This document shows positions 49,372 to 56,946 of a stretch of 64,000 bases of DNA, in pieces. The stretch lies in NCBI RefSeq assembly GCF_030246865.1, contig NZ_CP126738.1:310001-374000 (forward strand), in the 5' to 3' direction. The stretch's first letter is position 1, and the number at the start of each line of letters is the position of its first letter. Below the pieces are notes generated by a model that saw nothing but the letters and a program-made list of their open reading frames with translations, was not told the DNA's origin and did not search any database. This DNA is from Microbacterium sp. zg-B96 (GTDB lineage: Bacteria; Actinomycetota; Actinomycetes; Actinomycetales; Microbacteriaceae). The translations under genes and the position numbers were made by a program.

Positions 49372-50514
49372 TCACCGGCCGTCGACGATGGACATGAACC
49401 CCGCGAAGGCGAAGGTTCCCGGCACCAGATACAGCAGCAGCAGAGACGTGACCCACCACGCGACGGCGCCGAGCAGGGACAGCAGGCCGTTGCGCTCACG
49501 CACCGCGAGTCGGCGTCCGTCCGGCCCGATGCGGGGCGTCGGCGGCCGCCACGGCTCGGATGGGTTTTCGAGCGTGGCCCGCACCGCCGCCAGCGCCCGC
49601 GGCACCTCCTGGCCGGGGACCCGTTCATCGACGTAGCGGCGCGCTCTCGCGATGATGCGCGGGGCCACGTTGGTGAGGATGCCGTCAAGGGACTGCCAGT
49701 GCTCCGGCTCGGCGAAGTCGGCACTGGGCGAGGTGAAGAACACGAGGAAGTCATCGACGATCTCGACATTGAAGCGCGATGCCTCATCGATGAGAGCCGC
49801 CATCACGTCGGGCGTGAGGACGTAGAGCGCTTCCTGCCGGTACTGCACCGGCGAGTACGCCTGGAACCAGCTGTCGAAGTCGCCCTCCAGCGAGATCCGC
49901 TGACCGCGGTCGATCGTGGTGGGCAGGTCACTACCGAGCCGGTTGTTCGATGTCGCGTCGAGGATCACGTGCGGCAGCGGTGCCGGCAGCTTGATCGCGA
50001 TGTATTGCCATCCGCTGGAGCGATTGGCCCCGCGCAGGATGTTGCCGAACTCCACGTCGGAGGCCGTGAATCGCGGGTACGCGCGCACATCCGGGTTGCC
50101 CGTGGTGATCATCGATCGGAACGTGGCGGCCTGAAGCGGCTGCTGTTCGAAGCCGTTCGCCAGAGCGGTCAGGGTCTGCCGCCACTGTTTGAGGCGTGCG
50201 CGCGGTGACGGGGGCTTGGCCGCCCAGACATGCATCCGGTAGGTGCCGAAGAGCCATACCGCGAGGAACGCCATGGCCGCGAAGAGTCCGGTGATGTCGG
50301 ATGCGGTGGCCTGGCCGCCGTGATACGAGTCGACGCTGATGCCGTAGACCATGAAGACGATGCAGAGATACCAGAGGATCAGGCAGTGATTCACCCGCAG
50401 CAGCACCTGCCGCTTCGTCGGCACCCAGCTGGGTCGTGACGTGCGGCGCACCGTCGCCATCGCGGCCGCGACCTCGTCCTCCGGCGCGGTCAGCCAACGC
50501 AGATCCACCGTCAT
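49372..50514 (-). CDS. Membrane protein of unknown function
   Basis: 380 residues. Two close hydrophobic helices (~40-62 and ~74-92), a ~250-residue soluble region and one or two C-terminal helices (~345-375). The soluble part has conserved-looking stretches such as LPHVILDATSNNRLGSD and FQAYSPVQYRQEALYVLTPD. That pattern is reminiscent of actinobacterial membrane proteins of unknown role found singly on chromosomes, but I do not recognise a named family. The ATG at 50514 has GGGGAC upstream. It is monocistronic as far as can be seen, with 169 bp to the aminotransferase gene, and nothing in the context indicates its function. Confidence 0.75.
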   Translation of the reverse strand: MTVDLRWLTAPEDEVAAAMATVRRTSRPSWVPTKRQVLLRVNHCLILWYLCIVFMVYGISVDSYHGGQATASDITGLFAAMAFLAVWLFGTYRMHVWAAKPPSPRARLKQWRQTLTALANGFEQQPLQAATFRSMITTGNPDVRAYPRFTASDVEFGNILRGANRSSGWQYIAIKLPAPLPHVILDATSNNRLGSDLPTTIDRGQRISLEGDFDSWFQAYSPVQYRQEALYVLTPDVMAALIDEASRFNVEIVDDFLVFFTSPSADFAEPEHWQSLDGILTNVAPRIIARARRYVDERVPGQEVPRALAAVRATLENPSEPWRPPTPRIGPDGRRLAVRERNGLLSLLGAVAWWVTSLLLLYLVPGTFAFAGFMSIVDGR

Positions 50515-50683
50515 CGTCCCCTTCGCCGTGCAGGGAACGCCCCCAGCTCGCCCGCTAAGTCAAGCATCGATCGGCGGGCCAGGCGGCGCGATGTCGCGAT
50601 CGAGCCGACGCGTTCCTCAGCGGTCAATGTTGCGGCGAGGTAGGGGGTGATCTGACCTCGGGGGCGGGACCGGGTGACGCCGG

Positions 50684-51868
50684 CTACGCCGCGGCGGTCT
50701 TCGTCGCGCGGCCGTCGAGGGCGCGCGCGATGCGCATGACCGCTTCACGCAGGAGCGGACGCGGCAGGGCGAATACGAACCGCGTGTGGCCGATCGCGGC
50801 CTGCCCGCACGCGGCGCCGTCGGTCATGGCCACCCCGGCGTGCTCACGGAACCACTCGCCGAGGTCGCCCTCGAGCCGGTACGCACGGAAGTCGATCAGC
50901 GCGATGTAAGTGCCCTCGGGGAGCGTCATCCGCGCCTGCGGCACGTGCTCGGCCAGCAGTTCGGCGAGCAGCCGCCGATTGCCGTCGAGGTAATCCCGTA
51001 CGTTCTCCAGCCAGGGCGCCCCCGCGGAGTAGGCGGCGGTGTTGGCGATCACGCCGAGCGTCGAGGTGCCGTGGCCGGCCCAGAAGCCGAACGTCTCCCA
51101 CGTCGCGGCATCCGCGTCGTTGGAGAGGATCACCTGCGCGCACTTCAGCCCCGCGAGGTTCCACGCCTTCGACGCCGATGCGGCCGTGATCGTGTGCGAT
51201 CCCGCGACGTCGGACACGGACGCATAGGGAATGTGCGTGGCGGGTCGGTAGACCAGCGGCGCGTGGATCTCGTCCGAGAACACCCGCCCGCCCTTGTCCG
51301 CGACGACCTCCGACAGCGCGACGAGCTCGTCCCTGCGGAACACCGTGCCGAGCGGGTTGTGCGGGTTGCACAGCACGACCATGCCGGCACCGTCGTCGAA
51401 GGCGCGGCCGATGGCGTCGAGGTCCATGGTCATGCGGCCATCGATCTCGATGCTCGGCACTTCGATCACCTCGCGCCCGTGCAGCTGCGGCACGAACAGG
51501 AACGGCATGTAGGCCGGCGTCGGCACGATGACGGCGCTGCCGGGGCTCGTGAACTTCTCGATCGCGAGCTCGAAGGCGGCGATGACGTCGGGAACGTGGC
51601 GCACGCGCTCGGCCGGCACCGCCCACCCGTATGCCTCGGCGTACCAGGCCGCCGTGGCCTCAGCCATGTCGGTCGCCGTCTGCGTGGGCAGATAGCCGGT
51701 CAGCCCGCGGTCGAGGGCACCCCGGAGCGCCTCGTTGATCGCCGGAGCCAGACCGAAGTCCATCTCCGCGACGAACGCGCCGATCGTGTCCGGGAACGTC
51801 GACCACTTCACGCTCCCCGCCGCTCGCAGGTCGGATTCGGAGAGGGCGTCGTAGTCGGGCTGTGGCAC
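50684..51868 (-). CDS. PLP-dependent aminotransferase, PatB/MalY-type (cystathionine beta-lyase-like)
   Basis: 394 residues of the fold-type I class II aminotransferase family. It contains AEMDFGLAPAI near the start, the CNPHNPLGTVF substrate-binding motif (~167-177), SDEIHAPL (~198-205) and the PLP-lysine at ~234 in SASKAWNLAG. This combination is typical of PatB/MalY C-S lyases, which cleave cystathionine to homocysteine and may have regulatory roles. It starts 8 bp after the thioesterase stop, so the two are probably co-transcribed with the Nudix gene upstream. Substrate specificity is not provable from sequence. Confidence 0.9.
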   Translation of the reverse strand: MPQPDYDALSESDLRAAGSVKWSTFPDTIGAFVAEMDFGLAPAINEALRGALDRGLTGYLPTQTATDMAEATAAWYAEAYGWAVPAERVRHVPDVIAAFELAIEKFTSPGSAVIVPTPAYMPFLFVPQLHGREVIEVPSIEIDGRMTMDLDAIGRAFDDGAGMVVLCNPHNPLGTVFRRDELVALSEVVADKGGRVFSDEIHAPLVYRPATHIPYASVSDVAGSHTITAASASKAWNLAGLKCAQVILSNDADAATWETFGFWAGHGTSTLGVIANTAAYSAGAPWLENVRDYLDGNRRLLAELLAEHVPQARMTLPEGTYIALIDFRAYRLEGDLGEWFREHAGVAMTDGAACGQAAIGHTRFVFALPRPLLREAVMRIARALDGRATKTAAA

Positions 51869-51876
51869 GGTGTTCC

Positions 51877-52350
51877 TCAGGTCGTGGGGAGCGTGACCGT
51901 GCCGGTACCGAGATGTTCGCGCGGCATGCGGTCGCGGTCGTAGGTGATGTCGGTGAATCCGTGGGGCTTGGGCTTGCCGTCATCGTCGAGGCTGACGAAC
52001 ACGATCTTCTCGATCGTGAGGATGCGCTCTCGGGTGATCATATTGCGCACCACGGCACGCATGGTCAGCGACGTCCTCCCGAAGTGCGTGGCGGTGAGGC
52101 CCATCTCGACCAGGTCGCCCTGCAGGGCGGATGCTTCGAAGTTGATCTCGGAGATGAACTTGGTGACGACGCGGTAGTTGCCCAGCTGCAGGATCGCGTA
52201 GATCGCCGCTTCCTCATCGATCCACCGCAGCAGGCTCCCGCCGAACAGGGTGCCGTTCGCGTTGAGGTCCTCGGGGCGGACCCACTTGCGGGTGTGGAAG
52301 TTCACGCCTTCGTCGGACCAGTACCAGGATGCTTCAGCCTTGCTCGTCAT
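51877..52350 (-). CDS. Acyl-CoA thioesterase, hotdog fold (YciA/Acot-like)
   Basis: 157 residues with the hotdog thioesterase motif: RPEDLNANGTLFGGSLL followed by WIDEEAAI (~24-49), where the Asn/Asp pair lines the active site. A second conserved strand, FISEINFEASALQGD, follows. Such enzymes hydrolyse acyl-CoA to free acid and CoA. Small and cytoplasmic, it is followed at 8 bp by the aminotransferase gene and preceded at 45 bp by the Nudix gene. Chain-length preference is unknown. Confidence 0.88.
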   Translation of the reverse strand: MTSKAEASWYWSDEGVNFHTRKWVRPEDLNANGTLFGGSLLRWIDEEAAIYAILQLGNYRVVTKFISEINFEASALQGDLVEMGLTATHFGRTSLTMRAVVRNMITRERILTIEKIVFVSLDDDGKPKPHGFTDITYDRDRMPREHLGTGTVTLPTT

Positions 52351-52395
52351 CCTTCAACGGTACGTGACGCAGTTGGGCGCCGGCCGGGGGCATTC

Positions 52396-52839
52396 TCAGG
52401 CCGGTAGGAAGTACTCCCGCGCCAGTGGCGCGATCTCGAGCTGGTCGGCATCCGCCCGCGTGACCCAGCGCAGTTCGGCGATCTCGGCAGCCACCTGCGG
52501 CTGCTGCGTGCCGATATCGGCGGCGAACACGTCGGCGATCACGACGAAGCCGGGCTCATTGGCAGCCGCGGCCTCGAACGCGCCGAGCGGCTGCAGATCA
52601 TCGGCCGGAATGCGGATGCCGATCTCCTCGGCCAGTTCCCGGCTGAGCGTCTCGCTGGGCGTCTCGCCCGGCTCGGGTTTGCCGCCGGGCTGCATGAATG
52701 CCGTGGTCCCCGCCTTGCGCACCAGCAGCAGCCGGCCGTCGTCATCGACGATGACCGCCGCCGAGACATGGATGCTGCGGGCGGCCGCGCGTTCGGAGGG
52801 GGTGGGGGTCACGCTGGCACGGTAACAGGTTTCGCCCAT
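52396..52839 (-). CDS. Nudix hydrolase
   Basis: About 147 residues. The full Nudix box is present, GGKPEPGETPSETLSRELAEE continuing into IG, with the metal-binding Glu cluster, so a nucleoside-diphosphate-linked substrate is expected (for example a damaged nucleotide or an NDP-sugar). The start is uncertain: ATG 52839 or GTG 52812, neither with a strong ribosome site. An in-frame extension to 52953 would run into the divergent gene and is rejected. Its 5' end faces the SDR gene, whose promoter falls within the first codons of the longer version, so the two are tightly divergent. Confidence 0.85.
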   Translation of the reverse strand: MGETCYRASVTPTPSERAAARSIHVSAAVIVDDDGRLLLVRKAGTTAFMQPGGKPEPGETPSETLSRELAEEIGIRIPADDLQPLGAFEAAAANEPGFVVIADVFAADIGTQQPQVAAEIAELRWVTRADADQLEIAPLAREYFLPA

Positions 52840-52850
52840 GTGGCCGGACG

Positions 52851-52856
52851 TAGAAT
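52851..52856 (+). promoter_or_regulatory. -10 element for a probably leaderless transcript
   Basis: TAGAAT ends five bases before the GTG at 52862, so transcription would start at or next to the start codon. No ribosome site is present upstream, in keeping with leaderless initiation common in actinobacteria. Confidence 0.55.
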
Positions 52857-52861
52857 CACTT

Positions 52862-54343
52862 GTGCCCCCTGTGACTCCCACCACGTCCGACCTGCCGCCG
52901 AGCGGCATCGACCCGGAGGATCTCGCGGTCACGCTGAAGGTTCTTGCGGGCATGGACGAGGTCGACCAGACCCACCCCGATTACGTCGCCGTCCGCCAGG
53001 CGACCGCGGCGATGTTCAAGGCCGTGAAGAAGGTGCGCCGCCGGGAGATCCGTGACGCGATCGCCGACGCCGACCGTGCCGTGGTCGCGGCCACCGCCAC
53101 GGGCGCGCCCGACCGGATCGACGACGAGACCCGCGGCATCCCGATCTCGACGGCTACGACCGCACCGACGGCGGGCACGCTGATCAAGGCGCGCGGCTGC
53201 TACATCTGCAAGCAGCCCTACACGGTCGTCGACGCGTTCTACCACCAGCTCTGCCCGTCGTGTGCGGCGATGAGCCACGCCAAGCGCGAAGCGCGCACCG
53301 ACCTGACCGGTCGGCGCGCCCTGCTCACCGGCGGCCGCGCGAAGATCGGCATGTACATCGCGCTGCGCCTCCTGCGCGACGGCGCCCACACCACGATCAC
53401 CACCCGGTTCCCGCGCGATGCGGTGCGCCGCTTCAGCAGCCTTCCGGATTCCGCGGACTGGATCCACCGCCTGAAGATCGTGGGCATCGACCTGCGCGAC
53501 CCGGCTCAGGTGATCGGGCTCGCCGACGACGTCGCCGCGGCCGGGCCCTTGGACATCCTGATCAACAACGCCACGCAGACCGTGCGGCGCTCGCCGGGTG
53601 CGTATCAGCCCCTGGTGGATGCCGAGCTGGCACCGCTGCCGAACGGGCCGCTGCCGGAACTGGTCACCTTCGGGCACACCAACGACCGGCATCCGCAGGC
53701 CCTGGAGCGTTCGGTGAGCGCGCACCCGATCCTCGCCGCGGCAGCCACCCGCGCCGACGAGCTGACCGAGCAGGCGATGACGGCCGGCTCCAGTTCGCTC
53801 GAGCGGCTCGCCGCCGGCACCGCGATCGATGCCGGGGGGCTGCTGCCCGACCTCGAGCACGTCAACTCCTGGACCCAGCGCGTCGACGAGGTCGACCCGC
53901 TCGAGATGCTCGAGGTGCAGTTGGCGAACACGACGGCGCCGTTCCTGCTGGTGTCCAAGCTGCGTCCGTCGCTTGCGGCCAGCACCGCGCGGCGCACCTA
54001 CATCGTGAACGTCAGCGCAATGGAGGGTGTCTTCGGTCGCGGTTACAAGGGACCCGGTCACCCGCACACCAACATGGCCAAGGCGGCCGTCAACATGCTC
54101 ACGCGCACGAGCGCGCGCGAAATGCTCGAGACCGACGGCATCCTGATGACCAGCGTCGACACCGGCTGGATCACCGACGAGCGCCCGCACCCCACCAAGG
54201 TGCGCCTGGCCGAAGAGGGATTCCACGCACCGCTCGACCTCGTCGACGGCGCCGCCCGCGTCTACGACCCGATCGTGCGCGGCGAAGCCGGCGAAGACGT
54301 GTTCGGGGTGTTCCTCAAGGACTACGCGCCCGGCTCATGGTGA
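52862..54343 (+). CDS. Atypical SDR oxidoreductase with N-terminal zinc-ribbon-like domain
   Basis: 493 residues. Residues ~110-140 hold two Cys-x2-Cys pairs (CYICKQP, LCPSCAAM), a zinc ribbon or treble-clef pattern. This joins a Rossmann SDR domain with LLTGGRAKIGMYIALRL (~158) and INNATQ in place of NNAG (~235). A serine is present in NVSAMEG, but the catalytic Tyr of YxxxK is absent: the position before the Lys reads TNMAK. The middle of the domain has a ~90-residue insertion. It may be a non-classical reductase or a nucleotide-binding protein. The GTG start at 52862 is chosen from the -10 TAGAAT just before it; ATG 52838 is the alternative. Confidence 0.85.
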   Translation: MPPVTPTTSDLPPSGIDPEDLAVTLKVLAGMDEVDQTHPDYVAVRQATAAMFKAVKKVRRREIRDAIADADRAVVAATATGAPDRIDDETRGIPISTATTAPTAGTLIKARGCYICKQPYTVVDAFYHQLCPSCAAMSHAKREARTDLTGRRALLTGGRAKIGMYIALRLLRDGAHTTITTRFPRDAVRRFSSLPDSADWIHRLKIVGIDLRDPAQVIGLADDVAAAGPLDILINNATQTVRRSPGAYQPLVDAELAPLPNGPLPELVTFGHTNDRHPQALERSVSAHPILAAAATRADELTEQAMTAGSSSLERLAAGTAIDAGGLLPDLEHVNSWTQRVDEVDPLEMLEVQLANTTAPFLLVSKLRPSLAASTARRTYIVNVSAMEGVFGRGYKGPGHPHTNMAKAAVNMLTRTSAREMLETDGILMTSVDTGWITDERPHPTKVRLAEEGFHAPLDLVDGAARVYDPIVRGEAGEDVFGVFLKDYAPGSW

Positions 54344-54552
54344 ACCTGCCCGCGCCCGGCCACCGCGTCGTGGTGCGGTACCTGCTGCCCACCGGCCAGG
54401 CGACCGATGCGCTGGGCGAGCTGCTGAGTGCGGATGCCACGACGGTGGTCGTCGACGGCAAGCGCGGCGTCGAGCGCATCGCGGTGGCCGACATCGTCGC
54501 CGCGAAGGAAGTGCCCCCGCCTCCCGCGCCGCGCGTGCGACGCCCGGACTGA
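54337..54552 (+). CDS. Small SH3-like domain protein (Rv0428c N-terminal-like)
   Basis: 71 residues, mostly beta strands: GHRVVVRYLLP, DALGELLSADATTVVVD and a charged AAKEVPPPP tail. This resembles the SH3-like domain found at the N-terminus of actinobacterial Rv0428c-type acetyltransferases, but here it stands alone without the GNAT domain. It overlaps the SDR stop (ATG 54337 or GTG 54340), so translation is coupled. The role is unknown; protein or nucleic-acid binding is possible. Confidence 0.7.
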   Translation: MVNLPAPGHRVVVRYLLPTGQATDALGELLSADATTVVVDGKRGVERIAVADIVAAKEVPPPPAPRVRRPD

Positions 54553-54570
54553 CGCCCTCGGTGCGTTCAA

Positions 54571-54619
54571 GTGGCAGTTCGTGTCGCTCGCGCGGGTGTG
54601 AAGCGACAACAACTGCCAC
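54571..54619. repeat. Long imperfect inverted repeat, possible dispersed element or terminator
   Basis: 18-base arms GTGGCAGTTCGTGTCGCT and AGCGACAACAACTGCCAC (16 of 18 positions pair) around a 13-base loop. They lie in the 291-bp gap between the SH3-like and MFS genes. The rest of the gap shows no gene I can support. Confidence 0.65.
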
Positions 54620-54843
54620 CCGAAGGCGGGCGGGCCAGGGTCACACGACGTCGGGATTGAGCACATACGGGAAGCCCGCAGCGTGAGCACGCGCTGCACG
54701 ATCCGGCCTCGACCAGCACCGGATCGATGACCACGAAGGCCTTCGTGAAGCCTCGACGTTTCGAGGTCTTCGGGGATGACCGCGATCGCGCCTGCACCGA
54801 AATGCGCCAGTCCGGCGCGATCGACCCGCGTCCATAGCCGGGC

Positions 54844-56088
54844 TCAGTCCGTGGCGGCATCCGGGTCGGCGAGGTGTCCGCGGGGGAGGTCTCGACGGGC
54901 GAGCAGGAAGCCGACGACGCCGAGCGCCGCAGCAACGAGCATCGCGACGGCGGATGCCGCCATGTTCACCGTCGGCGCGGTTTCACCACCGAGAAGGCCG
55001 CCGAACCACGGACCCACGGCGATGCCGACGTTGAAGAACACCACGATCCCCGCTCCCGCGAGGGTGCGGGTGTTGTCCGTCGCGACCCGCATCAGCGTCG
55101 TCTGCAGCAGCGGGAAGATCGCACCCAGTGCGAAGCCCCAGATCACGAGGCCGGCCACGACCGCCCAGAGCGTTCCCGGGGCGATCGCCAGGGTGGCGAA
55201 CGCGACGGCGAACAACATCAGGGTCATCGCGAACGAACTGCGTGGAAAGCGGTCTGCGAGGAACCCGGCGATGATGACGCCCACCATGCCGGCCGCGCCG
55301 TAGACGAACAGCAGCCCGGCCGCCCACTGCGCGTCGATCGAGGCGGAGGTCTCGAGATAGGGGCGGATGTAGGTGAAGGACGCGAACTGTGCCGCCGCGA
55401 TGAGGATCGCCGCGACGCCGAAGGTGGCCAGGGCGGGAAGTGACGGGTCGCCCCACAGCCGGTTGCCCTTGCCGCGTGGTGGTGTCGCCGGCTGGTAGCG
55501 GGGCATGCCACGCACGACGACGACGCCGAGCAGCAGTGCGACCAAACCCAGCACGACGAACGTCGCGCGCCAGCCCAGCGCCTGGGCGAGCAGGGTGGCG
55601 GCCGGCAGGCCCACGACCGTCGCGGCCGTGCCGCCGGCCGCGACGATCGCCAGGCCCCGGCCCAGATGCGGCGGTGCCAGCAGGGCGCTGGCGTAGACGA
55701 TCACGACGGCCCAGAAGAGTCCGTGGGAGAGGGCGGCGGCGATGCGGGTGGCGAGGGCGAACTCGTAGCCGGGCGAGAGCGCGGTCGCGAGGTTCGCCAG
55801 CGCGAACGTCGCGAGCGAGATGCCCACGACAAGCCGCCTGTCCAAGCGCGCGGTGGCACGCGCGAGGGGGATGCTCGTCACGATGACGGTCAGGGCCCAT
55901 ACCGAGATGAGCAGCCCGATCTGCACCGGCGGCACGCCCAGATCCGCCGACATCTCGGGCATGAGGCCCGCCGGAAGGGACTCCGCCGTGACCGTGACAA
56001 GGACGGCGAGGCTGAGGATCAGGAGGGGGCGCAGCGGCAGGTGCCCCGTCTGTCCAGGCGTCCGCACGGGGGCCGTTGAGGTGGTCAT
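54844..56088 (-). CDS. MFS efflux transporter, DHA1-like
   Basis: 414 residues and twelve membrane helices typical of the major facilitator superfamily, DHA1 drug:proton antiporter type. The N-terminal half has SVWALTVIVTSIPLARATARLDRR, with the loop 2-3 position. The C-terminal half has FLADRFPRSSF. It likely exports a small molecule, possibly an antibiotic or arabinose-type sugar. It is divergent from the MerR regulator, which probably controls it through the operator between them. ATG at 56088; no strong ribosome site is evident. The substrate is unknown. Confidence 0.88.
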   Translation of the reverse strand: MTTSTAPVRTPGQTGHLPLRPLLILSLAVLVTVTAESLPAGLMPEMSADLGVPPVQIGLLISVWALTVIVTSIPLARATARLDRRLVVGISLATFALANLATALSPGYEFALATRIAAALSHGLFWAVVIVYASALLAPPHLGRGLAIVAAGGTAATVVGLPAATLLAQALGWRATFVVLGLVALLLGVVVVRGMPRYQPATPPRGKGNRLWGDPSLPALATFGVAAILIAAAQFASFTYIRPYLETSASIDAQWAAGLLFVYGAAGMVGVIIAGFLADRFPRSSFAMTLMLFAVAFATLAIAPGTLWAVVAGLVIWGFALGAIFPLLQTTLMRVATDNTRTLAGAGIVVFFNVGIAVGPWFGGLLGGETAPTVNMAASAVAMLVAAALGVVGFLLARRDLPRGHLADPDAATD

Positions 56089-56105
56089 GCGTCGAGGCTA
56101 GAGTC

Positions 56106-56126
56106 TGACACCAATGTCAATGTCAA
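56106..56126 (-). promoter_or_regulatory. MerR-type promoter/operator for the MFS exporter
   Basis: On the minus strand TTGACA occurs twice in tandem (56126-56121 and 56120-56115), followed by a dyad TGACATTGGTGTCA (56119-56106) and, at a ~20-base spacing from the first hexamer, TAGCCT. An over-long spacer with a central dyad is the hallmark of MerR-activated promoters. Confidence 0.55.
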
Positions 56127-56148
56127 GAGCAACGGAGCAGACGGACAC

Positions 56149-56526
56149 ATGAAGATCGGCGAACTGTCGGAACGAACCGGCATCCCCACTCGAATGCTGC
56201 GCTATTACGAGCAGCAGGGTCTCATCAGCTCGCGGCGCGCGTCGAACGGGTACCGCGCGTATGACGCGTCGGATGTCGAGCTCGCATCGCGGGTGCGCGC
56301 CCTCGTGCAATCGGGGCTGTCGACCCGGATGGCGCGGATCGTGCTCGACATCGAGCGGCAAAGTGAGCAGGGCGTGCCGGCATCCTGCTCGATCGCGCTC
56401 GCCGAGGAACTGGCGGAGGAACTCACCGCCATCGAGGAGCGTCTCTCGTGCCTCAAACGCAGTCGTGACTCGGTCGCGCGGTATCTGGACCAGGTGCGAC
56501 CTGCACAGGTGCGCGAGGTGTCCTAG
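56149..56526 (+). CDS. MerR-family transcriptional regulator
   Basis: 125 residues: MKIGELSERTGIPTRMLRYYE forms the winged helix of MerR proteins, followed by a coiled dimerisation helix and a short C-terminal part with two cysteines (~residues 80 and 100). No metal-binding loop of the classical mercury or copper type is seen. It is divergent from the MFS exporter and likely activates it on binding the exported compound. The ATG at 56149 is preceded by AACGGAG. Confidence 0.9.
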   Translation: MKIGELSERTGIPTRMLRYYEQQGLISSRRASNGYRAYDASDVELASRVRALVQSGLSTRMARIVLDIERQSEQGVPASCSIALAEELAEELTAIEERLSCLKRSRDSVARYLDQVRPAQVREVS

Positions 56527-56622
56527 CCGTTCTCCTTTTTCCTTGTGGCGGGGTGTCGAGTCTGCGGCGTGCCGTTCGACGTCTCAGTGCGGGCGCACCG
56601 CGCGCCGGGAGGAGGGACTGCC

Positions 56623-56844
56623 ATGAACGACCATCGCGCCCCGACCATCGAGGATGTCGCCGCCGCGGCCGGCGTATCGAGGTCGACCGTGTCGCGGGTG
56701 ATCAACGATGACGAAAAGGTGAGTGCGCGCACGCGCACTGCTGTGAATCAGGCGGTCAGTGACCTCGCTTATGCACCGAATCCGGCCGCGCGGTCGCTGG
56801 CCCGTGCCCGGGCCGGGCGCACCCGGGATGCCACCGCGTCTTGA
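56623..56844 (+). pseudogene. Truncated LacI-family regulator (DNA-binding domain only)
   Basis: 73 residues matching only the LacI helix-turn-helix and hinge ([34 protein letters not shown]). The frame stops after eight further residues where the sugar-binding domain (~270 residues) would begin, and none of it is found on either strand nearby. The ATG has GGAGGAGGG upstream, so a headpiece may still be translated. It is directly followed by the DUF222-HNH gene. Truncation by insertion or deletion at about 56820-56946 is the simplest explanation; a standalone headpiece regulator is less likely. Confidence 0.75.
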
Positions 56845-56946
56845 GGGTCTCCTCCCCAGGAGATAGTTTCGCGAGTTTCCCACAATGCGGGTGGGACCTG
56901 GGTTTTAGGCCTCTCAATGTCGGAGGGGGTCGGCAGGATTGGGGGT

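Noticed and set aside
54641..54838. Possible remnant of a gene in the gap after the SH3-like protein
   Set aside because: Several short frames exist on both strands, but none has a recognisable motif or ribosome site, and similarity cannot be shown.
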